From: Corynebacterium sp. HMSC27B11
GTDB lineage: Bacteria > Actinomycetota > Actinomycetes > Mycobacteriales > Mycobacteriaceae
NCBI RefSeq assembly: GCF_001815985.1
Contig: NZ_KV823566.1
Coordinates: 1 to 58,164 of the forward strand
Direction of reading: 5' to 3'
Length of the DNA: 58,164 nucleotides
The notes beneath the pieces are model-generated. The model was given only the letters and a program-made list of their open reading frames with translations. It ran no database searches and was not told where the DNA came from. Shown here piece by piece: positions 17,557 to 25,894 of the stretch. Position 1 is the first letter of the stretch. Every line of letters starts with the position of its first letter. A program made the translations under genes and the position numbers.

Positions 17557-18713
17557 TGGCCCGCTACCTCGACGCCGCCGCCACCGCACCGCTCCACCCG
17601 GCCGCCCGGGAGGCGATGAACCGGGTGTGGGACGCCGGTCCGGGTAATGCCGCCAGCGTGCACAGCGCCGGGCACCGCGCGGACCGGGAGCTCGACCACG
17701 CCCGCACTACGGTGGCGCGGGCGTTCGGCGTCCCCACAGACGGCGTGATCTTCACCGCCGGCGGGACGGAGGCGAATAACCTCGGCATCATCGGACGCGC
17801 GCTCGCCAATCCGCGCGGGCGCCGGGTCGTGACCACGAAGGCCGAGCACTCCTCTGTGCTGGCCAGCGTGGACTACCTGCGACGCATCCACGGCTTCACC
17901 GTGGACTACCTGCCCGTCGACGCATCGGGACGCGTGCTCGATACCGCCGCCCGGGAGTTCCTCACCGCGGATACCACGCTGGTCGCCGTGGGCCTGGCCA
18001 ATGCGGAGGTCGGCAGCGTGAGCAGCATCGAAAACCTCAGCTCCACCGCCCGCGAGCTGGGGATTTCCCTTCACATCGACGCCGTCCAGGCCGCCGCCGG
18101 CCTGCCGGTGCGCTTCGCGGACGGGGGCTGGCCCGGTGCCGGGATAACCAGCGCGGCGGTGGCCTCCCATAAATTCGGCGGACCGCAGGGCATGGGCGCC
18201 CTACTCCTGCCCAGGGATATCGCCTTAGAGCCCGTCATCCACGGCGGGGAGCAGGAAAATGGGCGGCGCGCGGGCACCAGCAATATTGCCGGGGCCGCGG
18301 GTTTCGCCGCCGCCGTCGCCGCCACCCGTGCGGTGATCGGCACCCGCGCCGTGGAACTCATGGCCTCCCGTGACGCGCTGATCGAGGCCGTGCTCGCGGA
18401 CGTGCCGGGTGCTGCGCTGACCGGGCACCCCACCGAGCGGCTGCCGAACCACGCCTCCTTCGTTGTTGATGGCGTCAGCGGTGAGTCCCTGCTGGTGGCA
18501 TTGGATACTGCAGGCTTCGCGGTGAGCTCTGGGTCGGCCTGCCGTGCGGGCCAGTCCGAGCCCTCCCCGGTTCTGCTGGCGATGGGCTATAGCCCGGAGT
18601 TGGCGCAATCCGCGCTGCGTTTCACTCTGCCTTCACCCCTGAAGGAGGCAGAGATCGAACAGATTATTCGAATCTTAAGGGCTGAAATTCTTTCTGTCCG
18701 CCCCAATGGCTAG
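17556..18713 (+). CDS. nadS: Cysteine desulfurase family protein NadS
   Basis: PLP enzyme that takes sulfur from cysteine. 385 aa. The PLP lysine is in SHKFGGPQG (about 207), and the mobile-loop catalytic Cys in SGSACRAGQSEPS (about 326-338). In corynebacterial nad operons this paralogue is named nadS and is thought to supply sulfur for the NadA 4Fe-4S cluster, which fits its coupling (TAATG) to nadC. A general IscS-like role cannot be excluded. No obvious terminator follows. Confidence 0.9.
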   Translation: MARYLDAAATAPLHPAAREAMNRVWDAGPGNAASVHSAGHRADRELDHARTTVARAFGVPTDGVIFTAGGTEANNLGIIGRALANPRGRRVVTTKAEHSSVLASVDYLRRIHGFTVDYLPVDASGRVLDTAAREFLTADTTLVAVGLANAEVGSVSSIENLSSTARELGISLHIDAVQAAAGLPVRFADGGWPGAGITSAAVASHKFGGPQGMGALLLPRDIALEPVIHGGEQENGRRAGTSNIAGAAGFAAAVAATRAVIGTRAVELMASRDALIEAVLADVPGAALTGHPTERLPNHASFVVDGVSGESLLVALDTAGFAVSSGSACRAGQSEPSPVLLAMGYSPELAQSALRFTLPSPLKEAEIEQIIRILRAEILSVRPNG

Positions 18714-18789
18714 GTTTATTCCCAGTTCAATGGATACGTAGTTTCACGCCCCCTGACCGGCGGGGCTACGCAGAATTTAAGGATTATTG

Positions 18790-20148
18790 ATGGATCTGCG
18801 CCAACTCATCGATAACACCCGGATGTCCGGTTATCAGTGGCTCATCATCGCGGTCGCCGCCTTCGTCAACGCCCTGGACGGCTATGACCTGGTCGCGATG
18901 GCTTTTTCCGCCAATGCGGTCACTAAAGAGTTCGATCTCAGCGGCGCCACCCTCGGCTGGCTGCTGGCCTCCGCGCTGATCGGCGTGGGGGTGGGTGCGG
19001 TGGCGCTGGCCCCGCTGGCCGACCGCTTCGGCCGGAAGCGCCTGATCGTGATCTCCCTGCTGATTACCCTGGCCGGGCTCATTGCCACCGGTTTCAGCAG
19101 TAGTGTGACGGAGCTGTTCGTGTACCGCGTGATCACCGGCATCGGGGTGGGCGGCGTGCTCGCCTGCGTGACCGTGCTGACCTCCGAGTTCTCCAACCTG
19201 CGCTTCCGCGGCCTGGCGATGGCGATCTACGCCGCGGGCTACGGCCTGGGTGCCTCCCTGTGTGGCACGATTGCCTCCACCCTCATCCCGGATCATGGTT
19301 GGCGTGTCGTGTTTTTCGCTGGCGCGGTGCTGACGACGGTCGCGCTGCTCGCCGTGCTCTTCTTCGTTCCGGAGACCCCGGAGACCCTCGCCGCCCGCGG
19401 GGACGACGCCGCCCTCCAGCGTCTGGCCCGGCGCATGGGCAAGGTGCCGGCTGGCGCGGAGGATCAGCAGCGGGTGGCTGTCGCAGTCCCCTCGGCTGCA
19501 GAGCGGGGCCGTGCCCGCGACCTGCTGGGCCCGGAGCTGCTGCGCAACACCCTGCTGCTGTGGCTGGGCTTCGCGCTGGTGAACTTCGGCTTTAACTTCG
19601 CGAATCAGTGGACCCCAAAACTGCTCACCGAGGTGGGGCTGAGCGAGCAGCTCAGCACGCTGGGCGGGATCATGCTCGCCCTGGGCGGAACGGTGGGCTC
19701 CGTGCTCTTCGGCGTGCTGACCACCCGACTGAGCACCCGCACCACACTGGTGATCTTCTCCCTCATGGCCGGCTGGATCCTGATTGCCTTCATCCTCAGC
19801 ACAGGCTTCCCGGTGCTCATGCTGGCGTTGGGCGTGGCCGTGGGCATGCTGCTCAACGGCTGCGTGACCGGCATGTACACGATCACCCCGCAGTCCTACC
19901 CCTTCCACCTGCGCAGCACCGGCGTGGGCATGGCGCTGGGCGTGGGGCGCATCGGTGCGATCATGGGCCCGCTCGTCGTCGGCTACCTGGTGGACTCGGG
20001 GTGGTCGCCGCTGGCGCTCTACGTTGGCGCTGCCGTGGTCATGCTGCTCGTAGCCGTGGCCATCGGCGCTGTGCAGGGACCGGCCACGGTGGTCGCGGGA
20101 CGGCCGGGCTCTGTGAGCACCGACCGGGCGAGCAGCGACCGGGACTAG
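18790..20148 (+). CDS. MFS transporter, aromatic acid/acid:H+ symporter-like
   Basis: 452 aa with twelve hydrophobic helices. The first helix ends in NALDGYDLVAMAF (about 21-33), the DGxD pattern of the aromatic acid:H+ symporter (PcaK-like) and related niacin carriers, and the loop 2-3 motif DRFGRKR follows at about 78-84. Substrate unknown; an organic acid is most likely. It follows the nad operon by 76 bp without a visible NdnR palindrome of its own, so a pyridine-acid substrate is only a possibility. The ATG at 18790 with AAGGA upstream is preferred over an adjoining TTG. Confidence 0.82.
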   Translation: MDLRQLIDNTRMSGYQWLIIAVAAFVNALDGYDLVAMAFSANAVTKEFDLSGATLGWLLASALIGVGVGAVALAPLADRFGRKRLIVISLLITLAGLIATGFSSSVTELFVYRVITGIGVGGVLACVTVLTSEFSNLRFRGLAMAIYAAGYGLGASLCGTIASTLIPDHGWRVVFFAGAVLTTVALLAVLFFVPETPETLAARGDDAALQRLARRMGKVPAGAEDQQRVAVAVPSAAERGRARDLLGPELLRNTLLLWLGFALVNFGFNFANQWTPKLLTEVGLSEQLSTLGGIMLALGGTVGSVLFGVLTTRLSTRTTLVIFSLMAGWILIAFILSTGFPVLMLALGVAVGMLLNGCVTGMYTITPQSYPFHLRSTGVGMALGVGRIGAIMGPLVVGYLVDSGWSPLALYVGAAVVMLLVAVAIGAVQGPATVVAGRPGSVSTDRASSDRD

Positions 20149-20202
20149 GATCCCGCCGGCGAACCGGCGCGCGTGTCTGCGGCGCCGACTAGCCTGAGGG
20201 GC

Positions 20203-20952
20203 ATGACTAACACCACGGATAACACCCGCACCGCCGTCGTCACCGGGGCCTCCGCAGGCATCGGGGCCGCCGCCGCAGAAGCACTCGCCGCCGACGGCTG
20301 GCACGTCGTCCTCACCGCCCGCCGCGAGGAACGCCTCCGGGAGGTACAGGCCCGAATTCAGGACGCCGGCGGCCAGGCCACCGTCATCGTCCTCGACGTC
20401 ACCGACCAGGACTCCATCGACGCGGTGGCCGAACAGCTCGCCGCGGAATTCGGGAGCGTCGATTTGCTGGTCAACAACGCGGGCGGGGCGCGCGGCCTGG
20501 AGCCCATCGTGGAGACCGACCCGGCGGACTGGCGCTGGATGTTCGAGGCCAATGTGATGGGAACCCTGCAGGTCACCCGCGCCCTATACGAACAGCTCAA
20601 GGCCGGGCAGGCACCACAGGTGATCAACGTGGTCTCCATGGCCGGGCGTGGCGCATACCGGAACGGGGCGGGCTATAACGCCGCGAAGTTCGGGGAGACC
20701 GCACTGACGGACGTGATGCGCATGGAGTTCGCCGAGGACGGCATCCGCGTCTGCCAGCTGGACCCGGGCCGCGTTGCTACCGACTTCTCGCTGAACCGCT
20801 TCAAGGGGGACCAAGCCCGCGCGGACGAGGTCTACGAGGGCGTGCAGAACCTGGTGGCGGAGGACATCGGCGAAACCGTGCGCTGGATCGCGGGCCGGCC
20901 CGCGCACATGGACGTGGAGACGATCATGATCAAGCCGATCGATCAGGTCTAA
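20203..20952 (+). CDS. SDR family NAD(P)-dependent oxidoreductase
   Basis: 249 aa classical short-chain dehydrogenase/reductase. Cofactor motif TGASAGIGAAAAEAL (about 14-28), NNAGG (about 88-92), catalytic YNAAK (YxxxK, about 156-160) with the preceding Ser in VVSMAGR, and LDPGRVATDF after the core. The family resembles YdfG-type serine/3-hydroxy acid dehydrogenases, but the substrate is not determinable. It follows the MFS gene by 54 bp and may be co-transcribed. A GAGGGG ribosome binding site supports the chosen ATG. Confidence 0.88.
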   Translation: MTNTTDNTRTAVVTGASAGIGAAAAEALAADGWHVVLTARREERLREVQARIQDAGGQATVIVLDVTDQDSIDAVAEQLAAEFGSVDLLVNNAGGARGLEPIVETDPADWRWMFEANVMGTLQVTRALYEQLKAGQAPQVINVVSMAGRGAYRNGAGYNAAKFGETALTDVMRMEFAEDGIRVCQLDPGRVATDFSLNRFKGDQARADEVYEGVQNLVAEDIGETVRWIAGRPAHMDVETIMIKPIDQV

Positions 20953-20973
20953 ACCAGGGTGCTGGGATAAAAG

Positions 20974-21011
20974 TTAAAAGGGTACTCTTGAGCCGAAGAG
21001 TTACCCTTTAA
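20974..21011. repeat. Hairpin repeat unit 1 upstream of fic
   Basis: A 16-base left arm (TTAAAAGGGTACTCTT) nearly complementary to the right arm AAGAGTTACCCTTTAA, with loop GAGCCG. There is no T-run after it. First of three similar units spaced about 41 bp. Confidence 0.8.
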
Positions 21012-21014
21012 CGC

Positions 21015-21052
21015 TTAAGGTATAAACCTTGAGCCGAAGGTGTAGCCCTTAA
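21015..21052. repeat. Hairpin repeat unit 2 upstream of fic
   Basis: TTAAGGTATAAACCTT, the same GAGCCG loop, then AAGGTGTAGCCCTTAA; the arms pair imperfectly but well near the loop. A degenerate third half-unit (TAAAGGATAAGTCTT, about 21056-21071) follows, so the array has a 41-bp period and ends about 55 bp before the fic start. Confidence 0.75.
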
Positions 21053-21124
21053 TCACTAAAGGATAAGTCTTGGCTTGCCGCCCAGGGCGTGAGCCGTAGC
21101 CCGGCTACCCAGAAAGAGGCGTGT

Positions 21125-22408
21125 ATGGGGCACTACGTTGATCAGCATTGGCACCCAATCGATGCACCAGGGGTGCCGAAACGCGATAAGGCTGGTGGAC
21201 ACTTCCGCGCGTTTGTCCCAGATTTTTTGATGCAGGGCCGGCGTGGTGCACCGCTACTTGTCGACGACGACGTGTCGCACAAAGCGGCTGTTGTGGAGCG
21301 GAAGATTTTGCAGCTTGGGCGGCTACAAGGCGCTACGCAGTTGGAGAGCATCGCCCGATGGCTGATGCGTTCAGAGGCAGTTGCTTCTTCCAAGATCGAG
21401 GGGATTGCGCCGAGGGTAGACAAGATTGCTCTTGCAGAACTCGCGCAGAGTGAGGATGTCCGGGGATTCAAACCGAATGCTGCAGCGGTGGCCCGCAACC
21501 TCACCGTGCTCCGGAGCGTGGAGGAACAATTCGAAGCACTGGGTCCTATCACGGTCGACATGCTGGAGCGTCTGCAGGAGCAGCTCATCGGCGGTGAGCG
21601 GAGGATCCCTGTAGGCGTACGTGAGCAACAAAACTGGATCGGTGGCGGGGACTTCACCCCAATTGGGGCAGAGTTCGTTCCGCCCCCGCCAGAATACGTT
21701 CCGGAACTTATGGAAGACCTCGTTGAATACCTGAATAGTGCAACCCACGGTGCGCTTCTCCAGGCGGGGATTGTCCACGCACAATTCGAGACGATTCACC
21801 CGTTCGCAGATGGGAACGGCCGGGTCGGTCGAGCACTCATTCATGGGGTCCTTCAACGCCGTGGCCTCGCGCCGAAAACCCTCCTGCCCATCAGCCTCGT
21901 TCTGGGAACATGGTCGCAGCGCTACGTCGAGGGATTGACCAAGTTCCGGGAGGGGGACCTTTCCGGGTGGCTCGACCTATTCGTTGAAGCGGCTGATGTG
22001 GCAGTGGGCCAGGCAGAAGAGCTTTCGAATGAATTGAGCGCTATGGAACAGCAGTGGGCGGAGCAAGTCGATGCTGCGAGGAAGGCTAGCGGGAAGGTGC
22101 GAGAACTGCGCCGGGACTCCCTGGTGATACGCCTCTTGGAGGCTTTGCCGGAACACCCAGTGGTCACGGTGGCTACGGTCAACCGCATCTATGGGAAGGC
22201 TCCTGCGAGTGCCCGTCAAGCACTGGATTTTTTGGAGGAGGCCGGAATCTTGCGGTCAAAGTCTGTGGGTCCACAAGGACAACGTGGCTACTATGCGGAC
22301 GACGTGCTCGATCTCATCACCTACGCTGACCGGAAACTCGCTAGTAGCCAATTCGATACACGGCTCGCAGAACCCCAGGGTCGAGGTGCACCAGCCCGGC
22401 CGGAGTAG
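21125..22408 (+). CDS. Fic family protein (predicted AMP-transferase) with C-terminal winged helix
   Basis: 427 aa. The Fic catalytic motif HPFADGNGRVGRAL lies at 225-238 (canonical HxFx[D/E]GNGRxxR), so nucleotidyl transfer to a protein hydroxyl, usually AMPylation, is expected. An N-terminal inhibitory motif (S88-S-K-I-E92-G93, the [S/T]xxxE[G/N] pattern) makes it a class II, self-inhibited Fic protein. Residues about 330-410 look like a winged helix (TVATVNRIYGKAPASARQALDFLEEAGIL). Target unknown. Codon use is less GC-rich than the neighbours, suggesting later acquisition. An AGAGGC upstream is a weak ribosome binding site. Confidence 0.9.
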   Translation: MGHYVDQHWHPIDAPGVPKRDKAGGHFRAFVPDFLMQGRRGAPLLVDDDVSHKAAVVERKILQLGRLQGATQLESIARWLMRSEAVASSKIEGIAPRVDKIALAELAQSEDVRGFKPNAAAVARNLTVLRSVEEQFEALGPITVDMLERLQEQLIGGERRIPVGVREQQNWIGGGDFTPIGAEFVPPPPEYVPELMEDLVEYLNSATHGALLQAGIVHAQFETIHPFADGNGRVGRALIHGVLQRRGLAPKTLLPISLVLGTWSQRYVEGLTKFREGDLSGWLDLFVEAADVAVGQAEELSNELSAMEQQWAEQVDAARKASGKVRELRRDSLVIRLLEALPEHPVVTVATVNRIYGKAPASARQALDFLEEAGILRSKSVGPQGQRGYYADDVLDLITYADRKLASSQFDTRLAEPQGRGAPARPE

Positions 22409-22538
22409 TGGAACTCGCAGAGTGCAGCTTGCTTTCCTGCTGCTGAGCTGGGCGCCGGGCTGGTTCCGGGCAGGAGGGGCGAGCAGCTTCTTGGGTAACC
22501 CGAACCCGGCACGACCAGCCACGGGCTAGCCTTGGGCC

Positions 22539-23336
22539 ATGAGCACGAACTCTGGTGTTTTCACGCTGAACGACGGCCTACCGCAAGAACTGATCGACGT
22601 CCTGACGGGCGCGCGTAACGTCGTCGTCTTCACCGGCGCGGGAATGAGTAAGGACTCCGGGCTGGACACCTTCCGCGACGCGCAGACAGGTATCTGGGAG
22701 CGCATCAACCCGCAGGATATGGCCTCCCTGGATTCTTGGGCCAAGGACCCTGACCCCATGTACGCCTGGTACCTCTGGCGCGGGCATGTCTGCCAGCAGG
22801 CAGCTCCCAACGCCGGCCACGTGGCCATCGCCGAGTGGGAGAACTCCTCCTGGGCCTCCGAGCGGGGCATCAACCTGCATGTGGTGACCCAAAACATCGA
22901 CGACCTGCATGAACGGGCGGGCAGCAAGCGGATCTCGCATCTGCACGGCAGCCTCTTCAGCTACCGCTGCGCCATCTGCCACAAGCCCGCCCGTACCCCG
23001 GAGTTCCCCGATGAGCAGCTGGAGCGCGTCACCCCACCGAACTGTTCCCTGTGCGGCAACCCCGTCCGCCCGGGCGTGGTGTGGTTCGGCGAGCCGCTGC
23101 CGCACCGCGAGTGGGATGCCTCCGAGGCCGCGATGCGGGAGGCCGACCTGGTGGTCATCATCGGCACCTCGGGCGTGGTCTACCCGGCAGCGGGCCTGCC
23201 GCAGGTCGCGAAGGCCGCCGGTGCGCGCATCCTGGAGATCTCCCCGGAGCGCACCGACCTCACCCGGCTGGCGGACTGGTCGCTGCGGGCCACCGCGGCA
23301 GAGGGCGCCCCGGCGATCGTCGCGGCGGCGAATTAA
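22539..23336 (+). CDS. Sir2 family NAD-dependent protein deacylase (sirtuin)
   Basis: Removes acyl groups from lysines while consuming NAD. 265 aa, single sirtuin domain. FTGAGMSKDSGLDTFRD (31-47) is the NAD motif, QNID at 118-121, catalytic H136 in LHGS, and a Zn site C144-x-x-C147 / C169-x-x-C172. The reading GLDTFR instead of the usual GIPTFR is a small variation. It ends in a four-base overlap with the convergent gene on the other strand, so no terminator separates them. Confidence 0.92.
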   Translation: MSTNSGVFTLNDGLPQELIDVLTGARNVVVFTGAGMSKDSGLDTFRDAQTGIWERINPQDMASLDSWAKDPDPMYAWYLWRGHVCQQAAPNAGHVAIAEWENSSWASERGINLHVVTQNIDDLHERAGSKRISHLHGSLFSYRCAICHKPARTPEFPDEQLERVTPPNCSLCGNPVRPGVVWFGEPLPHREWDASEAAMREADLVVIIGTSGVVYPAAGLPQVAKAAGARILEISPERTDLTRLADWSLRATAAEGAPAIVAAAN

Positions 23337-24436
23337 TCGCCGAACGCTTGCCTCGTCAGCTCGCTCCAGAAGTCACCAAAGGAGCCCTTGGAAGAGGAAG
23401 AGGACTTGCTACCGGAGCTGATGTCGTCGACGTCGAAGTCCTCGACGAAATCGGCCCAGCTCTGCGAGCCCACGTCGTAGAACTTCACGACGAGCTTGCC
23501 GTCCTCCAGCTCAACGACGTCCAGGCGCTGGCCGGTGTCACGGCCACTCTTATCACCGATCTGGACGGTGTAGCTCTTCTTGAGCTGGCTATTCTTGTAC
23601 GCGTCCTTGACCTTGTCTTCGTCGAAGTTCATGGACAGGCGCATGAAGTCCTGGTCATCGACGGTGTACAGGGCCTTCGGGTCCTCAGCACCCAGGTAGC
23701 GGTCGATACCGCGGTAATCATCGTTGAGATCCAGCTCGTCGATCAGGGCATCCTGGGCCTTGATGTGGATATTCTCCCGGATCCACTTATCCGTCTTGTC
23801 CCGGTCGCGCAGCTTCAACAGTTGTTCGACCTTCTTATTCGGCGCACCCTTTCCGGTGACGTTATCGCCACCCATGCCGCCGAAGAGGCTCACGGCGGCG
23901 AAGATCAGCAGCATCACGACGGCCGTGGCGATCGCGGTGATGAGGATTGCCATCTTGGAGGAGCGGCCGAACTCCTTCTTGGTCTTCTCCACGGCGGGCG
24001 CGACCTGCTGTTGGGTCTTCGTGCCGGCCTCCTTGAAGCGCTCGCCTAGCGACGGGCCCTGCTTCTCCTGCGAGTGCTGGGCACCTGCTGCGCCAGCCAT
24101 GCCCGCTGCGCCTGCGGCACCGGCAGCACCAGCTGCAACACCGGCGCCCGCTGCGTGATCGCCCGTCGGCGCAGCACCTGCGGAGAAATCCGCGGCGGCG
24201 AGCTGGCGGAGGGCGTTGACGTCCACCTCAGGCGCGTTCGGATCATCCAGGCGGGAATCGTAGGCGGTGCGCTTCTGTGGATCACCCAGGATGGAGCGGG
24301 CGATCTCCACTTCCTCGCGGCCACCGATATTGTCCAGCTCGTTGTTCTCCAGGCGTTCGGAGAGCTCGGCGCTGATCTCGTCCGGTGCCTTGGAGCGGTC
24401 GAGATTGAGAGCTTGATAAAGGTCGTAGTGGGCCAT
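23333..24436 (-). CDS. Single-pass membrane protein with J-domain-like N terminus
   Basis: 367 aa, not assigned to a named family. Residues 1-65 (HYDLYQALNLDRS, ARSILGDPQKRTAYDSRLDD) have the outline of a DnaJ J domain but no HPD motif, so Hsp70 stimulation is unlikely. An Ala/Gly-rich linker (about 75-125) leads to one hydrophobic helix at about 155-182, and a charged domain of about 180 residues, probably extracytoplasmic, follows. It ends in a Ser-rich tract (GSKSSSSSKGS). The start at 24436 was chosen over 24457 because the J-like domain begins there. Divergent from the gene at 24647. Confidence 0.7.
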   Translation of the reverse strand: MAHYDLYQALNLDRSKAPDEISAELSERLENNELDNIGGREEVEIARSILGDPQKRTAYDSRLDDPNAPEVDVNALRQLAAADFSAGAAPTGDHAAGAGVAAGAAGAAGAAGMAGAAGAQHSQEKQGPSLGERFKEAGTKTQQQVAPAVEKTKKEFGRSSKMAILITAIATAVVMLLIFAAVSLFGGMGGDNVTGKGAPNKKVEQLLKLRDRDKTDKWIRENIHIKAQDALIDELDLNDDYRGIDRYLGAEDPKALYTVDDQDFMRLSMNFDEDKVKDAYKNSQLKKSYTVQIGDKSGRDTGQRLDVVELEDGKLVVKFYDVGSQSWADFVEDFDVDDISSGSKSSSSSKGSFGDFWSELTRQAFGD

Positions 24437-24646
24437 GTGCTTCCTTCCGGCCAGCATCGACGGGTTTTTCTAACAGGAATTTATCAGATCACTGGGAGCG
24501 AATGCTCCGCTCTACCGAACTTCCCCGATTGGCCTTCTACCCGCACATTTGCACTATCCGCACGAGACCATTTCGCGTGCGATACCGTGTTTCTTGTTGT
24601 GCTCCGATGAAAGGGAGCTGGACGCCACCTGAGAAGGAATCCTGAC

Positions 24647-25873
24647 GTGAATTCGCCTAACCAGAACCAGCCATACGACTGGGGCGTGCCGTCCCAGCCA
24701 GCCAACGGGCCTGCGCAGCAGCCCGCCGGCAACGGTGCCCCGCCGCCACAGGGTCCACAGGGGCCTCACGGGGGCCCGGGTCCACAAGGGCCCGTTGGGG
24801 GTCAACCGCCGCAGGGGCAGCAAGACAAGCCCCGCAAGAACCTAAAGCCGTGGGCGTTCACCGCACTAGCCGTCCTCGTCATCGCGGCACTGGTCTACGC
24901 GGGACTGTGGATCTACCAGTCCACTCGCGGTACCGAAAAAGGGCCGTTGGGCTGGGATAACGAGCAGATCGCGAAGCACGTCTCCAAGAACAAGCTCGCC
25001 GACTGCGACCTGGGGGAAGAGTTCTGGAACTCCGTTGGCCTCAAGGACGTCCAAGTCTCCGGCGACGAGGAGACCTGCCAGGGCTGGTACGAGACCGCCG
25101 ATGGTGGCGAGGTCCTTGTCACCATGGAGATCGACAGCTCGTCCTCAGGCGTCTCGGTGCCGGACGACAGCGTCTCCCTGAGCAGTGACGGTCTGCGCGG
25201 CTGGACCGCGCAGGAAAAGAGCGAGGACGGCTACCTGTCCACCGAGCCGACCGAAAAGTGCACCTACTACAGTAAGAGCGGCCTGTTCGTGGGCACCCTG
25301 TCCACTCCGGCGACGTGCGGCGCGCTGAAGCCGCTGGCCAGCCAGCTGACAAACCTGGACATTCAGGACCGCGAGGCCACCGCAAGCAAGGACCTGACGG
25401 ACTTCGACTCCCCGGAGTACCTGCCGGTCAACGTCGAACCGGTCGAGGTTTCCTCCCCGCTGTGGGAGAAGCTGGGCAAGAACGTTGCCAAGACTGGGGA
25501 GGCGCAGAAGGTCAAGGACGACGGCTACTCGGGCTCAAAGATCACCGTCGACAAGATCGACGTTGACAAGGCGCAGGTCTGCGCGGACGCGACGTTCCGC
25601 CTCGGACGGGAGACTGATCGTTTCGCCTTCCAATTCCACGTCCCGGATATGCGCGTCGTGTTCCCGACGGGTAGCGCGCTCAAGCTGGACCGCGACCCGG
25701 AGCGTTTGCGCCTCAAGGAGGGGGCGACCAAGAAACTCAGCTACTGCGGCGACCTCGAGGATGCGGAGTACGTGGGTTACCGCGGGGGACAGGCCTACCT
25801 GGTCAGTGACTTGGATAGCAGCGGTGATCTTGAGGGCAGCGCCTGGAAGTTTGATCTCGCCACACAGGACTAA
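24647..25873 (+). CDS. Single-pass membrane protein with Pro/Gln/Gly-rich N terminus, unknown function
   Basis: 408 aa, unrecognised. Residues 1-65 are rich in Pro, Gln and Gly (repeats such as PQGPQGP), then one helix at about 68-92 (AFTALAVLVIAALVYAGLWIY) and an acidic, cysteine-containing domain of about 310 residues, probably outside. Cysteines at several positions could form disulfides. The GTG start has AGAAGGAAT upstream. Its topology mirrors that of the divergent gene at 23333-24436, from which it is separated by 210 bp; a common envelope role is inference. Confidence 0.7.
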   Translation: MNSPNQNQPYDWGVPSQPANGPAQQPAGNGAPPPQGPQGPHGGPGPQGPVGGQPPQGQQDKPRKNLKPWAFTALAVLVIAALVYAGLWIYQSTRGTEKGPLGWDNEQIAKHVSKNKLADCDLGEEFWNSVGLKDVQVSGDEETCQGWYETADGGEVLVTMEIDSSSSGVSVPDDSVSLSSDGLRGWTAQEKSEDGYLSTEPTEKCTYYSKSGLFVGTLSTPATCGALKPLASQLTNLDIQDREATASKDLTDFDSPEYLPVNVEPVEVSSPLWEKLGKNVAKTGEAQKVKDDGYSGSKITVDKIDVDKAQVCADATFRLGRETDRFAFQFHVPDMRVVFPTGSALKLDRDPERLRLKEGATKKLSYCGDLEDAEYVGYRGGQAYLVSDLDSSGDLEGSAWKFDLATQD

Positions 25874-25894
25874 GGCAGCACGAACGCGGCTAAC

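Noticed and set aside
18784..20304. Very long open frame on the minus strand opposite the MFS transporter
   Set aside because: Its product is His/Gln/Arg-rich without any domain, and the plus strand encodes a clear twelve-helix transporter. It is a high-GC antisense artefact.
20974..21071. CRISPR array upstream of fic
   Set aside because: The units are hairpins with a 41-bp period, without constant repeats and unique spacers, and there are no cas genes nearby.
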